A DNA stretch of 27,967 nt from Lachnospiraceae bacterium AM48-27BH (GCA_003478355.1 QUFC01000049.1:1-27967); one strand, 5' to 3'. Shown: positions 1 through 9,124, counted from the stretch's first letter. A program made the numbers and translations. Notes: generated by a model not told the origin, from the sequence alone.

Positions 1-1471
1 GCTTCACAGGTCTTAATATGGAGCGTCCTGATTTACAGAGAATGTTGAGAGCCATTGAGCGCAGGCAAATCAACCTTGTCATCACGAAAGACCTCAGCCG
101 ACTGGGGCGGAACTATCTGCAAACCGGGCATTTGATTGAGGACTTTTTCCCAAGAAACGGTGTCCGCTATATCGCCATGAATGACGGTATCGACACCCTG
201 CGGGATAACAACGATATTGCCCCGTTCAAGAATATCCTGAATGAAATGTACAGCAAGGATATTTCCAAGAAAGTCCATTCCTCCTATCTTCTGAAAGCGC
301 AGAAAGGACAGTTTACCGGGTGTCTTGCCCCCTTTGGGTATCGGAAAGACCCGGAGGACAAAAACCATCTGCTCATTGACGAGGAAACCGCCCCGATTGT
401 GCGGCTGATTTTCGGATATGCCCTGAACGGTCATGGTCCGAACTATATCCGCAGACGGCTGGAGGAAGAAAAAATCCCCTGCCCCACATGGTGGAACCGG
501 GAACGGGGGCTTCGCAATACCCGCACCAAATGGGAAAAAAAAGACCCGGAAAACGGGCGGTATATGTGGGACTTCTCCGTTATCAAAGACCTTTTGATGA
601 ATCCCGTCTACACCGGGGCGATTGCTTCCCAGAAAAAGGACTACCGCTTCAAAATCGGCACGATTGGGGAAAAGAAGCCGGAGGACTGGATTGTGGTGGA
701 GGGACAGCATGAACCGCTGATTGACAGCATGAGCTTTGACATTGTGCAGAACAAGCTGAAATCCCGCCAGCGTCCGGGGCAGACCAATGAAATCAGCCTG
801 TTTGCCGGACTGTTAAAATGCGGCGAGTGTGGGAAGTCGCTGACGGTACGCTACACAAACGCAAAACATCCCCAGCGGATTTATTCCTGCAAGACCTACA
901 ACGCCTTTGGAAAGAACCACTGCACCCAGCACCGGATTGATTATGACACCCTTTACAGCCATGTGCTGCGGAAAATCCGGGAATGTGCCAGAGCTGCCTG
1001 ATGGACGGGGAAGCGGTTGCCGACCGCCTGACCAATACCTGTGAAGCAGAGCAGCGGGAACAGCGGGAAGCAATGGAACGCTCCCTTACAAGGGACGAGG
1101 AACGGATTGAGGTTCTGGACAAAATGGTCATGCGGCTTTATGAGGATATGATTGCAGGGCGTATCAGTGAGCAGAATTTCAACACCATGCTGGAAAAGAC
1201 ACAGACCGAGCAGACGGAGCTTAAAACAAAAGTGTCCGAGGGCAGAAAACGGCTGTCCGATGAAGTCCAGCTTGCCAATGACGCAAAACAATGGGTGGAA
1301 GCCATTCAGGAATATGCCAACATCACAGAGCTGGACGCAGCCACCCTCAACCGCTTAATCAAAGAAATCGTCGTGCATGAGCGCATTGACGAGGATAAAA
1401 CAAGACACATTTCTATCGAAATTCATTTTAATCTCAAACCCATCCCGGAGGTGGAACAGGTCACTGCCTGA
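1..1471 (+). CDS. Large serine recombinase of a nested element (5' partial, frameshifted)
   Basis: This is a TnpX/TndX-type large serine recombinase that integrates and excises a mobile element. The reading frame is open from base 3, so the catalytic-serine N-terminus lies outside the window. Visible parts are the end of the resolvase domain (KDLSRLGRNY, with the later ISKKV helix), the recombinase domain (APFGYRKDPEDKNHL to the HEPLID region), a zinc ribbon starting CGECG near base 830, and a C-terminal coiled coil. The frame breaks at 997-998: the protein stops after ECARAA, and its natural continuation (LMDGEAVADRL) is one frame over up to 1471. Restoring one C in the CC run gives a continuous protein. 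The gene ends directly before a truncated maff2, so it belongs to an element inserted there and is distinct from the recombinase at 24104. Confidence 0.9.
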
Positions 1472-1487
1472 CCTGTCCCGCCGGGAC
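1457..1487 (+). terminator. Overlapping hairpins at the recombinase stop codon
   Basis: CAGGTCA/TGACCTG (1457-1463 and 1469-1475) forms a 7-bp stem over the stop codon. GTCCC/GGGAC (1475-1487) forms a second stem followed by GTTTCTCTT. The T tract is poor, so termination is only possible. Confidence 0.3.
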
Positions 1488-1519
1488 GTTTCTCTTACAA
1501 ACACCATATAGATTTTTGT

Positions 1520-1592
1520 ACGCCGCCGCCAGCCATCGAGCAGAGTTTTACACCTAATTGGGGATAAAACAGCTCATGGCGGGCGGCGGCGT
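1520..1592. repeat. Imperfect inverted repeat at the nested-element/maff2 junction (candidate attachment site)
   Basis: The left arm (1520-1550) read on the minus strand is TAAAAC, eight bases, ATGGCTGGCGGCGGCGT. The right arm (1565-1592) is TAAAAC, five bases, ATGGCGGGCGGCGGCGT. The arms differ by a 3-nt indel and a few substitutions. The 14-nt centre (1551-1564) spans the point near 1558 where homology to maff2 begins. The right arm is maff2 coding sequence; the left arm must come from the nested element. Paired half-sites around a crossover are expected for a serine recombinase, so I infer attR of the nested element. Confidence 0.55.
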
Positions 1593-1644
1593 TGCCCTTA
1601 TCGGTATGACCCTTGTACCCCTGCTTTCCGGCTTGTTCGGTTAA
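1561..1644 (+). pseudogene. 3' remnant of maff2 (small membrane protein of the ICE transfer operon)
   Basis: The frame reads GIKQLMAGGGVALIGMTLVP followed by LLSGLFG and a stop at 1642-1644. This matches the conserved C-terminus of Maff2-family proteins, small hydrophobic proteins encoded just before the VirB6-like gene in Tn1549-type elements. An in-frame stop at 1555-1557 closes the frame just upstream, and the usual N-terminal ~45 residues are absent. The gene has been split by the element whose recombinase occupies 1-1471; the 5' part should lie at the other end of that element, outside the window. Recognition is from memory of the family. Confidence 0.75.
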
Positions 1645-1663
1645 GAAGCGCGGGTAAAGGCTT

Positions 1664-2533
1664 ATGCAGAGCATACTTGACGCGATTAACGAATGGATAA
1701 AGGAAATCCTTATCGGAACTATCAACGGTAATCTGTCAACTATGTTCGGGGACGTAAACGAGAAAGTCGGCACTATCGCCGCAGAAGTGGGACAGACCCC
1801 GCAAGGTTGGAACGCGAGCATATTTTCCATGATACAGACGCTATCGGAAAATGTGATTATCCCCCTTGCGGGGCTTGTCATTACCTATGTCCTGTGCGTG
1901 GAGCTAATCAGTATGGTAACGGAAAAGAACAATATGCACGACGTTGATACATTCATGTTCTTCAAGTGGTTTTTCAAAGCGTGGGTAGCAGTCTATCTTG
2001 TTACCCACACCTTTGACATTACTATGGCAGTATTCGACGTGGCGCAGCGTGTCGTTTCCGGCGCGGCAGGGGTAATCGGCGGCAACACCAATATTGATGT
2101 GACCGCCGCCCTGTCGTCCATGCAGGACGGGCTAAACGATATGGAAATCCCCGAACTTCTGTTGCTTGTCATGGAAACAAGCCTTGTGAGCTTGTGCATG
2201 AAAATCATGTCCGTTCTGATAACCGTTATCCTCTACGGCAGAATGATTGAAATTTACCTTTACTGTTCGGTGTCGCCTATCCCATTTGCAACTATGACAA
2301 ACCGGGAATGGGGACAAATAGGCAGCAACTACCTAAAATCCCTGTTCGCACTTGGCTTTCAAGGCTTTCTCATTATGATTTGCGTCGGCATTTATGCGGT
2401 TCTTGTGAACACGCTGACCGTTGCGGATAACCTGCATAGCGCGATTTTTTCAATCGCCGCCTACACCGTTATCCTGTGCTTTTCCCTATTTAAGACCGGC
2501 GCACTTGCAAAGTCAATCTTTCACGCCCACTGA
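1664..2533 (+). CDS. VirB6/TrbL-like conjugation membrane protein
   Basis: This 289-residue polytopic protein belongs to the VirB6/TrbL group of ICE-encoded type IV secretion components, which form part of the inner-membrane channel. An amphipathic N-terminus of about 60 residues (MQSILDAINEWIKEIL) is followed by about six hydrophobic segments: VIIPLAGLVITYVLCVELI, the FFKWFFKAWVAVYLV region, two segments around LVSLCMKIMSVLITVILYG, the ALGFQGFLIMICVGIYAVL segment, and IFSIAAYTVILCFSLF. Its place between maff2 and prgI is standard for Tn1549-type operons. The ribosome site is weak (TAAAGG), so coupling to maff2 translation is likely in the intact operon. The nested insertion in maff2 may therefore lower its expression. 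Confidence 0.85.
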   Translation: MQSILDAINEWIKEILIGTINGNLSTMFGDVNEKVGTIAAEVGQTPQGWNASIFSMIQTLSENVIIPLAGLVITYVLCVELISMVTEKNNMHDVDTFMFFKWFFKAWVAVYLVTHTFDITMAVFDVAQRVVSGAAGVIGGNTNIDVTAALSSMQDGLNDMEIPELLLLVMETSLVSLCMKIMSVLITVILYGRMIEIYLYCSVSPIPFATMTNREWGQIGSNYLKSLFALGFQGFLIMICVGIYAVLVNTLTVADNLHSAIFSIAAYTVILCFSLFKTGALAKSIFHAH

Positions 2534-2550
2534 TGAAAGGAGGTTTTTTC

Positions 2551-2958
2551 TTGGCGTATGTACCCGTACCCAAAGACTTAACAAAAGTAAAAACAAAGGT
2601 TGCGTTCAACCTTACCAAACGGCAGCTTATTTTCTTTGCGGCGGCGTTGGCTCTTGGCTTGCCGCTGTTCTTCCTGCTCAAAAACAGTGCAGGGACAAGC
2701 CTTGCTGCTATGGTAATGATTGTGGTTATGCTCCCGTGTTTCCTCTTTGCCATGTATGAAAAACACGGACAGCCCCTTGAAGTGGTAATTAGAAACATCA
2801 TCAATACAAAATTCACCCGACCAAAGGAACGCCCTTATCAGACACAGAATTTCTACGCCGTTCTGGAACGGCAGGCAAAACTGGAAAAGGAGGTATCAGC
2901 GATTGCAAAAGGCAACTTCAAAAAAGGCGCAGCCAAAAAGCCCCGCAGCCGGGGCTAA
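2551..2958 (+). CDS. PrgI family conjugation protein (VirB3-like)
   Basis: This 135-residue PrgI-family protein is a small inner-membrane component encoded before the VirB4 ATPase in Gram-positive T4SS operons. I chose the TTG at 2551 because AAAGGAGG (2536-2543) lies 7 nt upstream and the protein then starts MAYVPVPKDLTKVKTKVAFN, the usual PrgI start; the ATG at 2533 lies upstream of the ribosome site. Two hydrophobic segments follow (LIFFAAALALGLPLFFLL and MVMIVVMLPCFLFAMY), then a basic tail. It abuts virB6 and its 3' end overlaps virB4 by 56 nt, which suggests coupled translation. Confidence 0.88.
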   Translation: MAYVPVPKDLTKVKTKVAFNLTKRQLIFFAAALALGLPLFFLLKNSAGTSLAAMVMIVVMLPCFLFAMYEKHGQPLEVVIRNIINTKFTRPKERPYQTQNFYAVLERQAKLEKEVSAIAKGNFKKGAAKKPRSRG

Positions 2959-5341
2959 ACGGAAGCTGACCCGCGCCGAAAAGAAACAGATTGCGGAAGT
3001 CATACAGACCGCAAAGGGCGACGGGAAGCCCCACACCGCACAGCAGACCATTCCCTATATGCAGATGTTCCCGGACGGTATCTGCCATGTTTCCGGGAAG
3101 CGGTACAGCAAGACCGTAGCCTTTGAAGATATTAACTATCAGCTTGCACAGGCAGACGATAAGACCGCCATTTTTGAAAACTGGTGCGATTTCCTCAACT
3201 ACTTTGACGCAAGCGTACAGGTGCAGCTTTCGTTCATCAATCAAGGTGGGCGCGGCAGCGAAGCCGAAAGTGCTATCCATATCCCGACGCAGGACGACGC
3301 TTTTAATTCTATCCGCAACGAATATGCGGATATGCTGAAAAATCAGCTTGCAAAGGGCAACAACGGACTGGTGAAGCATAAATACATCACCTTTTCCATC
3401 GAAGCGGACAGCATGAACGCGGCAAAATCCCGCCTTGCCCGTATCGAAACCGATATACTCAACAATTTTAAGGTCTTGGGCGTATCAGCACACCCCATGA
3501 CAGGCTATGACCGCTTGGAAATGCTGCATGGATTTTTCCACCCGGAGGGCGAATCGTTCCGTTTCTCTTGGGACTGGCTTATCCCGTCCGGGCTTACCAC
3601 AAAGGACTTTATCGCCCCGTCCTCGTTCCGTTTCGGTGAGGGGCGCACATTCCGCATGGGAAAGAAAATCGGTGCGGTATCATTCCTTGAAATCCTTGCG
3701 CCGGAACTCAACGACCGTATCTTATCGGAGATTTTGGACTTGGAAAACGGCGTTATCGTCAATCTGCATATCCGCAGTATCGACCAGAGCGAAGCTATCA
3801 AGACCATTAAGCGCAAAATCACTGACCTTGACAAAATGAAAATCGAGGAACAAAAGAAAGCGGTACGCAGCGGCTACGACATGGATATTATCCCGTCTGA
3901 CCTTGCCACATTCGGCAACGAAGCAAAAAATCTCTTGCAGGATTTACAGAGCCGCAATGAACGAATGTTCCTGCTGACGTTCCTTGTGGTGAACATGGCA
4001 GACACGAAGCGTAAACTTGACAATGATATTTTCGCCACGGCGGGCATTGCACAGAAAAACAACTGCGCCCTTACCCGTCTGGACTATATGCAGGAAGCGG
4101 GCTTTATGGCGAACGTTCCGCTTGGGGAAAATCTTATCCCCATTCAGCGAGGACTTACCACATCAAGCACCGCTATTTTTATCCCATTCATCACGCAGGA
4201 GCTTTTTCAGACAGGCGCAGCCCTGTACTACGGACTGAACGCACTTTCTAACAACATGATACTCTGCGACCGCAAGCAGCTTAAAAATCCAAACGGGCTT
4301 ATCTTGGGAACACCGGGCAGTGGTAAATCCTTTGCGGCAAAACGGGAAATGGCAAATGCCTTTCTCATTACTGACGACGATATTATTATCTGCGACCCGG
4401 AAGCCGAGTATTTTTCCCTTGTGCAGCGTTTGAACGGTCAAGTTATCCGGCTGTCCCCGACAGGCAGGGGCATTGACGGAAAGCCCCAGTATGTGAACCC
4501 TATGGACATAAACCTCAACTATTCCGAGGACGACAGCCCGCTTGCCTTGAAGTCCGATTTTATCCTCTCCCTGTGTGAACTTGTTATCGGCGGCAAGGAG
4601 GGCTTGCAGCCCGTGGAAAAGACCGTCATTGACCGCGCTGTAAGGAATGTGTACCGTCCGTTCCTTACCGACCCAGACCCGGAGAAAATGCCTGTCTTGG
4701 GTGATTTGTACGACGAGCTTTTGAAGCAGCCCGAACCCGAAGCTGCCCGTATCGCGGCAGCATTGGAGCTTTATGTTTCCGGCTCTTTGAATGTCTTTAA
4801 CCACCGTACCAACGTGGAGCTTGAAAACCGCCTTGTCTGCTTTGATATTAAGCAGCTTGGGAAGCAGCTCAAAAAGTTAGGTATGCTGATTGTGCAAGAC
4901 CAGGTATGGAACCGAGTGACCGTCAACCGGGCAGAAAAAAAATCCACCCGCTACTACATGGACGAATTTCATTTGCTTTTAAAAGAAGAACAGACCGCAG
5001 CCTATTCCGTGGAGATTTGGAAACGATTTCGTAAATGGGGCGGCATACCGACAGCAATCACACAGAATGTCAAGGATTTGCTTTCGTCCCGTGAGGTGGA
5101 GAACATTTTTGAAAACTCTGATTTTGTCCTCATGCTCAATCAAGCGGCGGGCGACCGGGCTATCCTTGCAAAGCAGCTCAACATTTCCCCGCAGCAGATG
5201 AAATACGTTACCCACTCCGAAGCGGGCGAGGGGCTGATTTTCTATGGAAATGTGGTGCTGCCATTTGTTGACCGCTTCCCGAAAGATACCGAGCTTTACC
5301 GTGTAATGACAACAAAGCCGGAGGAAGTCGAGGGCGCATAA
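2903..5341 (+). CDS. VirB4-like conjugation ATPase
   Basis: This 812-residue VirB4/TraE-family ATPase powers assembly and substrate transfer of the mating channel at the inner face of the membrane. The Walker A motif GTPGSGKS is at residues 469-476, and a Walker B-like YYMDE ends with D687-E688. Downstream TQNVKDLL and NSDFVLMLNQ are typical of VirB4 C-terminal motor domains. The N-terminal ~440 residues form the usual VirB4 N domain, preceded by a basic, Lys-rich start. Translation starts at TTG 2903, with AAAAGGAGG nine bases upstream inside prgI. Length and order fit Tn1549-type elements, and the frame is intact. Confidence 0.93.
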   Translation: MQKATSKKAQPKSPAAGAKRKLTRAEKKQIAEVIQTAKGDGKPHTAQQTIPYMQMFPDGICHVSGKRYSKTVAFEDINYQLAQADDKTAIFENWCDFLNYFDASVQVQLSFINQGGRGSEAESAIHIPTQDDAFNSIRNEYADMLKNQLAKGNNGLVKHKYITFSIEADSMNAAKSRLARIETDILNNFKVLGVSAHPMTGYDRLEMLHGFFHPEGESFRFSWDWLIPSGLTTKDFIAPSSFRFGEGRTFRMGKKIGAVSFLEILAPELNDRILSEILDLENGVIVNLHIRSIDQSEAIKTIKRKITDLDKMKIEEQKKAVRSGYDMDIIPSDLATFGNEAKNLLQDLQSRNERMFLLTFLVVNMADTKRKLDNDIFATAGIAQKNNCALTRLDYMQEAGFMANVPLGENLIPIQRGLTTSSTAIFIPFITQELFQTGAALYYGLNALSNNMILCDRKQLKNPNGLILGTPGSGKSFAAKREMANAFLITDDDIIICDPEAEYFSLVQRLNGQVIRLSPTGRGIDGKPQYVNPMDINLNYSEDDSPLALKSDFILSLCELVIGGKEGLQPVEKTVIDRAVRNVYRPFLTDPDPEKMPVLGDLYDELLKQPEPEAARIAAALELYVSGSLNVFNHRTNVELENRLVCFDIKQLGKQLKKLGMLIVQDQVWNRVTVNRAEKKSTRYYMDEFHLLLKEEQTAAYSVEIWKRFRKWGGIPTAITQNVKDLLSSREVENIFENSDFVLMLNQAAGDRAILAKQLNISPQQMKYVTHSEAGEGLIFYGNVVLPFVDRFPKDTELYRVMTTKPEEVEGA

Positions 5342-5375
5342 TGCGTCCTCTGGAAAGGAATGGAGGTGATACCGC

Positions 5376-7417
5376 ATGAAAGACCCATTGAAGCCCCGTG
5401 ATAAAATCACGCAGAAAATGAACCGTGACGGACTTATTGAGGTAAACGAAACCAAAGAAACCGCCGAGCGTATCAGCCGCCGGGAACAGGAAACGGATTT
5501 TTCCAAACCGCCGGAACAGGCAGCGCAGGACACGACGGCACAGCTTACCTCTCCCGGTACTTTTCCCAAAAACGATACCGGGAAAACAGAGCGCGTCATG
5601 GAGCATATCGGCGCAGCGCAGACCCGGCAAGCGTCCAAAAACGCAGTACGACGGGCGCAGGAGGAAGCCGCAGCCAATGTGAAAACGTCCCGGCTGCAAT
5701 TTACCGCCGAAGAATTATCCAACCCGGAGTTTGAAACGTATATCCGAAAATCCCAGAAAGCGGCTGACAACTTGGACGCAGCACGGGCAGCTCTCCCAAA
5801 GGAAAAAGTGCTTGTCAAGGAGCGTGTCTTTGAGGAAGCCAAAGGCAAAGGTAAGACCCGCCTGCACTTTGAAGAACGGGAAAAGCCCATGCCAAACGGC
5901 AAGCACCATAAAAACCCGCTGTCCCGTCCGGCACAGGAAGCGGGAATATTTGTCCATAACAAAATACATGAGGTGGAGAAAGACAATTCCGGCGTGGAGG
6001 GCGCACATAAGACCGAGGAAGTCACCGAGCGCGGCGCAAAGTATGGGGCAAGGAAAATCCGTGAGGGCTACCACAGGCAGAAACTGAAACCCTACCGGGC
6101 AGCGGCAAAGGCAGAAAAAGCCACGTTCAAGGCAAACGTGGAATTTCAGTATCAAAAGTGCTTGCAGGAGAACCCGCAGCTTGCCGCGTCAAACCCACTT
6201 TCCCGGTACTGGCAGAAACAGCAAATCAAAAAGCAGTATGCAAAGGTGGTACGGACTGGCGGCATGAAATCGGCAAAGACCGCAGCCGACCATACCCAAA
6301 AGGCAGCGAGGAAAACCGCTGAATTTGTGACAAGGCACAGGAAAGGTGTTGTGCTGCTTATAGCTGCGCTGCTTCTGTTCATTATGACAGCAGCCGGGGT
6401 GTCGTCCTGTTCCTCTCTGTTTTCCGGGCTGATGAACGGCGTACTTGGAACGTCCTACACGTCCGAGGACAGCGACCTTGCGGCAGTTGAAAATAACTAT
6501 GCCGCTATGGAAAATGAACTGCAACAGCGGATTGACAATATCGAGCGTGATTATCCCGGCTATGATGAATACCGCTATGACCTTGATAATATCGGGCATA
6601 ATCCCCACGCGTTAGCTTCTTATCTGACCGCACTTTTGCAGAGCTATACCCCGCAGAGCGCACAGGCTGAATTAGAACGTATCTTTGATATGCAGTACAC
6701 CTTGACGCTGACCGAGGAAGTGGAGATACGCTATCGCACCGAAACAAGCACCGACCGGAAACCGGGGAAACAACCACCGAACAAGTCCCTTATGAGTATT
6801 ACATTCTCCATGTGTCCCTTACCAACCGGGACATTGCCACGATTGCCCCGGAAGTTTTAACTGCCGAGCAGCTTCAAATGTTCCGGGTGTACTTGGAAAC
6901 AAGCGGCAATAAGCCCCTGCTGTTTGGCGGCGGCTCTGCGGATACGTCTGCGTCCGAGGATTTAAGCGGCGTTCAGTTTGTAAACGGGACGCGCCCCGGC
7001 AATCCGCAGCTTGTGGAGCTTGCAAAGGGGCAAGTCGGAAATGTGGGCGGTGCGCCGTATTGGAGCTGGTACGGATTTGACAGCCGTGTTGCATGGTGCG
7101 CCTGCTTTGTTTCTTGGTGCTATGGACAGGCGGGGGTATCCGAACCGCGCTTTGCAGCCTGCCAGTCGCAGGGCGTTCCGTGGTTTACCTCTCACGGACA
7201 ATGGGGTGCGCGGGGCTATGAAAATATCGCTCCCGGCGACGCTATCTTTTTTGACTGGGACTTAGACGGAAGTGCAGACCATGTAGGGCTTGTCATTGGA
7301 ACAGACGGAAACCGCGTCTATACCGTAGAGGGCAATTCCGGCGACGCTTGCAAGATAAAGAGCTATCCCCTTGATTATGCCTGTATCAAAGGCTATGGAC
7401 TGATGAACTGGAACTAA
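5376..7417 (+). CDS. Membrane-anchored CHAP-domain cell-wall hydrolase of the conjugation system (frameshifted)
   Basis: This protein opens peptidoglycan for the mating apparatus. The N-terminal ~320 residues are charged and rich in Lys, Glu and Ala. A transmembrane segment (GVVLLIAALLLFIMTAAGV, about residues 324-342) follows, and the extracellular C-terminus is a CHAP-type amidase/peptidase with the cysteine in RVAWCACFVSWC and the histidine in ADHVGLVIG. The ribosome site is ATGGAGGTGAT, an extended match to the 16S anti-SD. The frame breaks at 6755-6756: GACCGG should be GACCCGG, and the ORF runs out of frame to 6860. Adding one C joins it to the frame ending at 7417 and gives about 680 residues, a normal length. 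As sequenced, the hydrolase domain would not be made. Confidence 0.88.
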
Positions 7418-7440
7418 CATTTGAAAGGAGTATTGACCGT

Positions 7441-7698
7441 ATGGCAACAAATAAAATTGACCGTATCAATGCGGAAATCGAAAAGACCCGCGAGAAAATT
7501 TCCGAACAGCAGGCGCACTTGAAAGAGCTGCTTGCACAGAAAACAGAACTTGAAAACCTGCAAATCGTACAGCTTGTGCGCTCCATGCGCCTTACCCCTG
7601 CCGCCCTTACCGACCTGCTTTCCGGCGGCAGTATTCCCGGCATGAAAACTGTACCCGAAGCACTCACCAGAGAGGAGAACACCGACTATGAAGAATAA
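7441..7698 (+). CDS. DUF4315 family protein
   Basis: This 85-residue protein begins MATNKIDRINAEIEKTREKI and is mostly a predicted coiled coil (KISEQQAHLKELLAQKTELENL), then a segment with RLTPAALTDLL. This is the DUF4315 family, found in Tn1549-type operons between the CHAP hydrolase and the DUF4366 protein. The function is unknown; size and coiled coil suggest a structural or adaptor role in the transfer machine. AAAGGAG lies about 11 nt upstream of the ATG. Its end overlaps the next start by 11 nt. Confidence 0.85.
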   Translation: MATNKIDRINAEIEKTREKISEQQAHLKELLAQKTELENLQIVQLVRSMRLTPAALTDLLSGGSIPGMKTVPEALTREENTDYEE

Positions 7699-8431
7699 AC
7701 CATTTTTCCGCAGCTTTCTTACGTTGCTTTTTGCCCTTATCTGTATGGGCGGCGTTTCCGTGACCGCGTATGCACAGGGCAATGATATTCCCACCGACGA
7801 CAGCGGCGTTATCGTGGAAACCGAGCCGCAGCCCCTTACCCCGGAGGGCAATATGAGCCTTGTTGATGATATTTCCGGCGAAGCATCCGAGGATAAACAG
7901 TTTATTGTTGTGCAAAGCAAAGGCGGCAACTATTTCTATATTGTTATTGACCATGCAGCCGAGGGCGAAAATACCGTCCATTTCTTAAATCAAGTGGACG
8001 AAGCTGACCTCATGACGATTATCGGGGAGGAAGAAACTACCGCCCCGGCAGTCTGCACCTGTACGGATAAATGCGTGGCAGGCGCAATCAATACCACTTG
8101 TCCGGTATGCTCTGTGACGATGAGCGCGTGTACGGGCGTAGAGAAACAGACCGAGCCGGAGCAGCCCGAAGAACCGCAGGAAAAGCAAAACAACAACGTG
8201 GGCGGTCTGGTTATCTTCCTTGTGGTGGCAGCTCTTGGCGGTGGCGGCGCGTTCTACTACTTTAAGATTTGGAAACCGAAACAGAATGTGAAAGGCAGCA
8301 CAGACCTTGACGAGTTCGATTTTGAAGATTACGACGAGGACGAGCTGGAAGAAACCGACGACACAGGCGGCGGGGAAACGGAGGGCGAGGAAGTATGCCC
8401 CTTTTTACGGACAGCCCTTTTGAAAAAATGA
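7688..8431 (+). CDS. DUF4366 domain membrane protein
   Basis: This 247-residue protein has an N-terminal signal sequence (about residues 1-29, ending SVTAYAQG). The extracellular domain carries a Cys cluster (CTCTDKC, later CPVC and a further Cys), then a Pro/Glu/Gln-rich linker, a transmembrane helix (GGLVIFLVVAALGGGGAFYYF) and a very acidic cytoplasmic tail (DLDEFDFEDYDEDELEET). This is the DUF4366 family, a conserved partner of DUF4315 in Tn1549-like elements. The biochemical role is unknown; it probably sits at the cell surface with the mating pore. Its last 37 nt overlap the next small gene. Confidence 0.82.
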   Translation: MKNKPFFRSFLTLLFALICMGGVSVTAYAQGNDIPTDDSGVIVETEPQPLTPEGNMSLVDDISGEASEDKQFIVVQSKGGNYFYIVIDHAAEGENTVHFLNQVDEADLMTIIGEEETTAPAVCTCTDKCVAGAINTTCPVCSVTMSACTGVEKQTEPEQPEEPQEKQNNNVGGLVIFLVVAALGGGGAFYYFKIWKPKQNVKGSTDLDEFDFEDYDEDELEETDDTGGGETEGEEVCPFLRTALLKK

Positions 8432-8571
8432 TGATACAAAGACCTACCGGGCGGCGTGAACCTACGCCGCCCGTTCCTGTTTCTTCGGCTTGTGCGTCCT
8501 GTCCCTATCGGGGGCAAGCCCCTTGTGTGGGCTACTGTATCAAAAATTTGTTATCGAAGTCGTCAAAATAG
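8395..8571 (+). CDS. 58-residue Cys-rich conserved ICE protein
   Basis: The frame starts MPLFTDSPFEKMMIQRPTGR and ends YCIKNLLSKSSK, with the stop at 8569-8571. It contains CASCPYRGQAPCVGYC, that is C-x2-C-x7-C-x3-C (C33, C36, C44, C48), a plausible metal-binding knuckle. Support for it being real: the overlap with the end of the DUF4366 gene typical of this operon, a GGCGAGG ribosome site a few bases upstream, an ordered Cys pattern, and my recollection of similar MPLFxDSPFE proteins at this place in related elements. The function is unknown. Confidence 0.7.
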   Translation: MPLFTDSPFEKMMIQRPTGRREPTPPVPVSSACASCPYRGQAPCVGYCIKNLLSKSSK

Positions 8572-8597
8572 ACTCGACCATTCAAATATGGTACAAT
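8569..8597 (+). promoter_or_regulatory. Extended -10 promoter for the AT-rich cargo gene
   Basis: TAGACT (8569-8574, 4/6 match to TTGACA), a 17-nt spacer, and TACAAT (8592-8597) preceded by TG at 8589-8590. It lies 24 nt upstream of the ATG at 8621 and starts at the stop codon of the Cys-rich gene. Confidence 0.6.
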
Positions 8598-8620
8598 AAA
8601 AAGAAAAAGAGGTGCGGTTT

Positions 8621-9106
8621 ATGGAGAAAAAAACTTTATTTGAAATACCTATTTATTCCATGAGCAAAAAAGAATTTAATAGGCGGTGGGATAAGCAAAA
8701 ACAGAAATTACACGATACTTACGTTAGTCATGGACATTCCGAAGAAGATACACAGTATTATGTATCACGTTTTAGTTTTCCGCGCAGCTTATGGGAATAT
8801 AATCAAATCATAGGTTATATCAAAATTTCTGTTTCCAGACATGATGTTTGGTTTGACATATATTGTTCTCTCGATAAAATTTATTATGCTGACAGCAAGC
8901 AGAAGCATTTTATACAGAACATTCAAGCAAACGGAACGCATTTTTATTCCTCTAAGCCTGATAACAAAATAATTAAAGAGGAAATATTCAAATGGTTAAA
9001 GGCAATCGAAAAAGACCACCTCAAGAAAAGTTTTTATGTTGATTACACTGCCTTTAATAATATCATTGAATATGTAGATATTGAACAGATAATGAAAACA
9101 TTATAG
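8621..9106 (+). CDS. Unrecognised AT-rich cargo protein
   Basis: I do not recognise this 161-residue protein. It starts MEKKTLFEIPIYSMSKKEFN, is soluble and aromatic-rich (RFSFPRSLWEYNQIIGYIK, then DVWFDIYCSLDKIYYAD), has no signal or membrane segment, and ends YVDIEQIMKTL. The chosen ATG has AAAAAGAGG 8 nt upstream; an in-frame GTG at 8612 overlaps that site and is less likely. Base composition is much more AT-rich than its conjugation-gene neighbours. It has its own promoter and a strong terminator, so it is an independent unit inserted between the Cys-rich gene and topB. Such placement is typical of cargo genes serving the element or host (immunity, exclusion, defence), but nothing in the sequence decides which. 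Confidence 0.75.
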   Translation: MEKKTLFEIPIYSMSKKEFNRRWDKQKQKLHDTYVSHGHSEEDTQYYVSRFSFPRSLWEYNQIIGYIKISVSRHDVWFDIYCSLDKIYYADSKQKHFIQNIQANGTHFYSSKPDNKIIKEEIFKWLKAIEKDHLKKSFYVDYTAFNNIIEYVDIEQIMKTL

Positions 9107-9124
9107 CTTTGTTTTATTTCTGTA

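Noticed and set aside
33..710. Minus-strand ORF (225 codons) opposite the first recombinase
   Set aside because: Shadow of a clear recombinase domain; no start signals.
4163..4804. Minus-strand ORF (213 codons) opposite the VirB4 Walker A region
   Set aside because: Shadow of conserved coding sequence.
4979..6025. Long minus-strand ORF (348 codons) opposite virB4 and the CHAP gene
   Set aside because: It lies opposite two well-recognised genes, has no ribosome site or family features, and is Ser/Arg/Cys-rich as expected of an antisense shadow.
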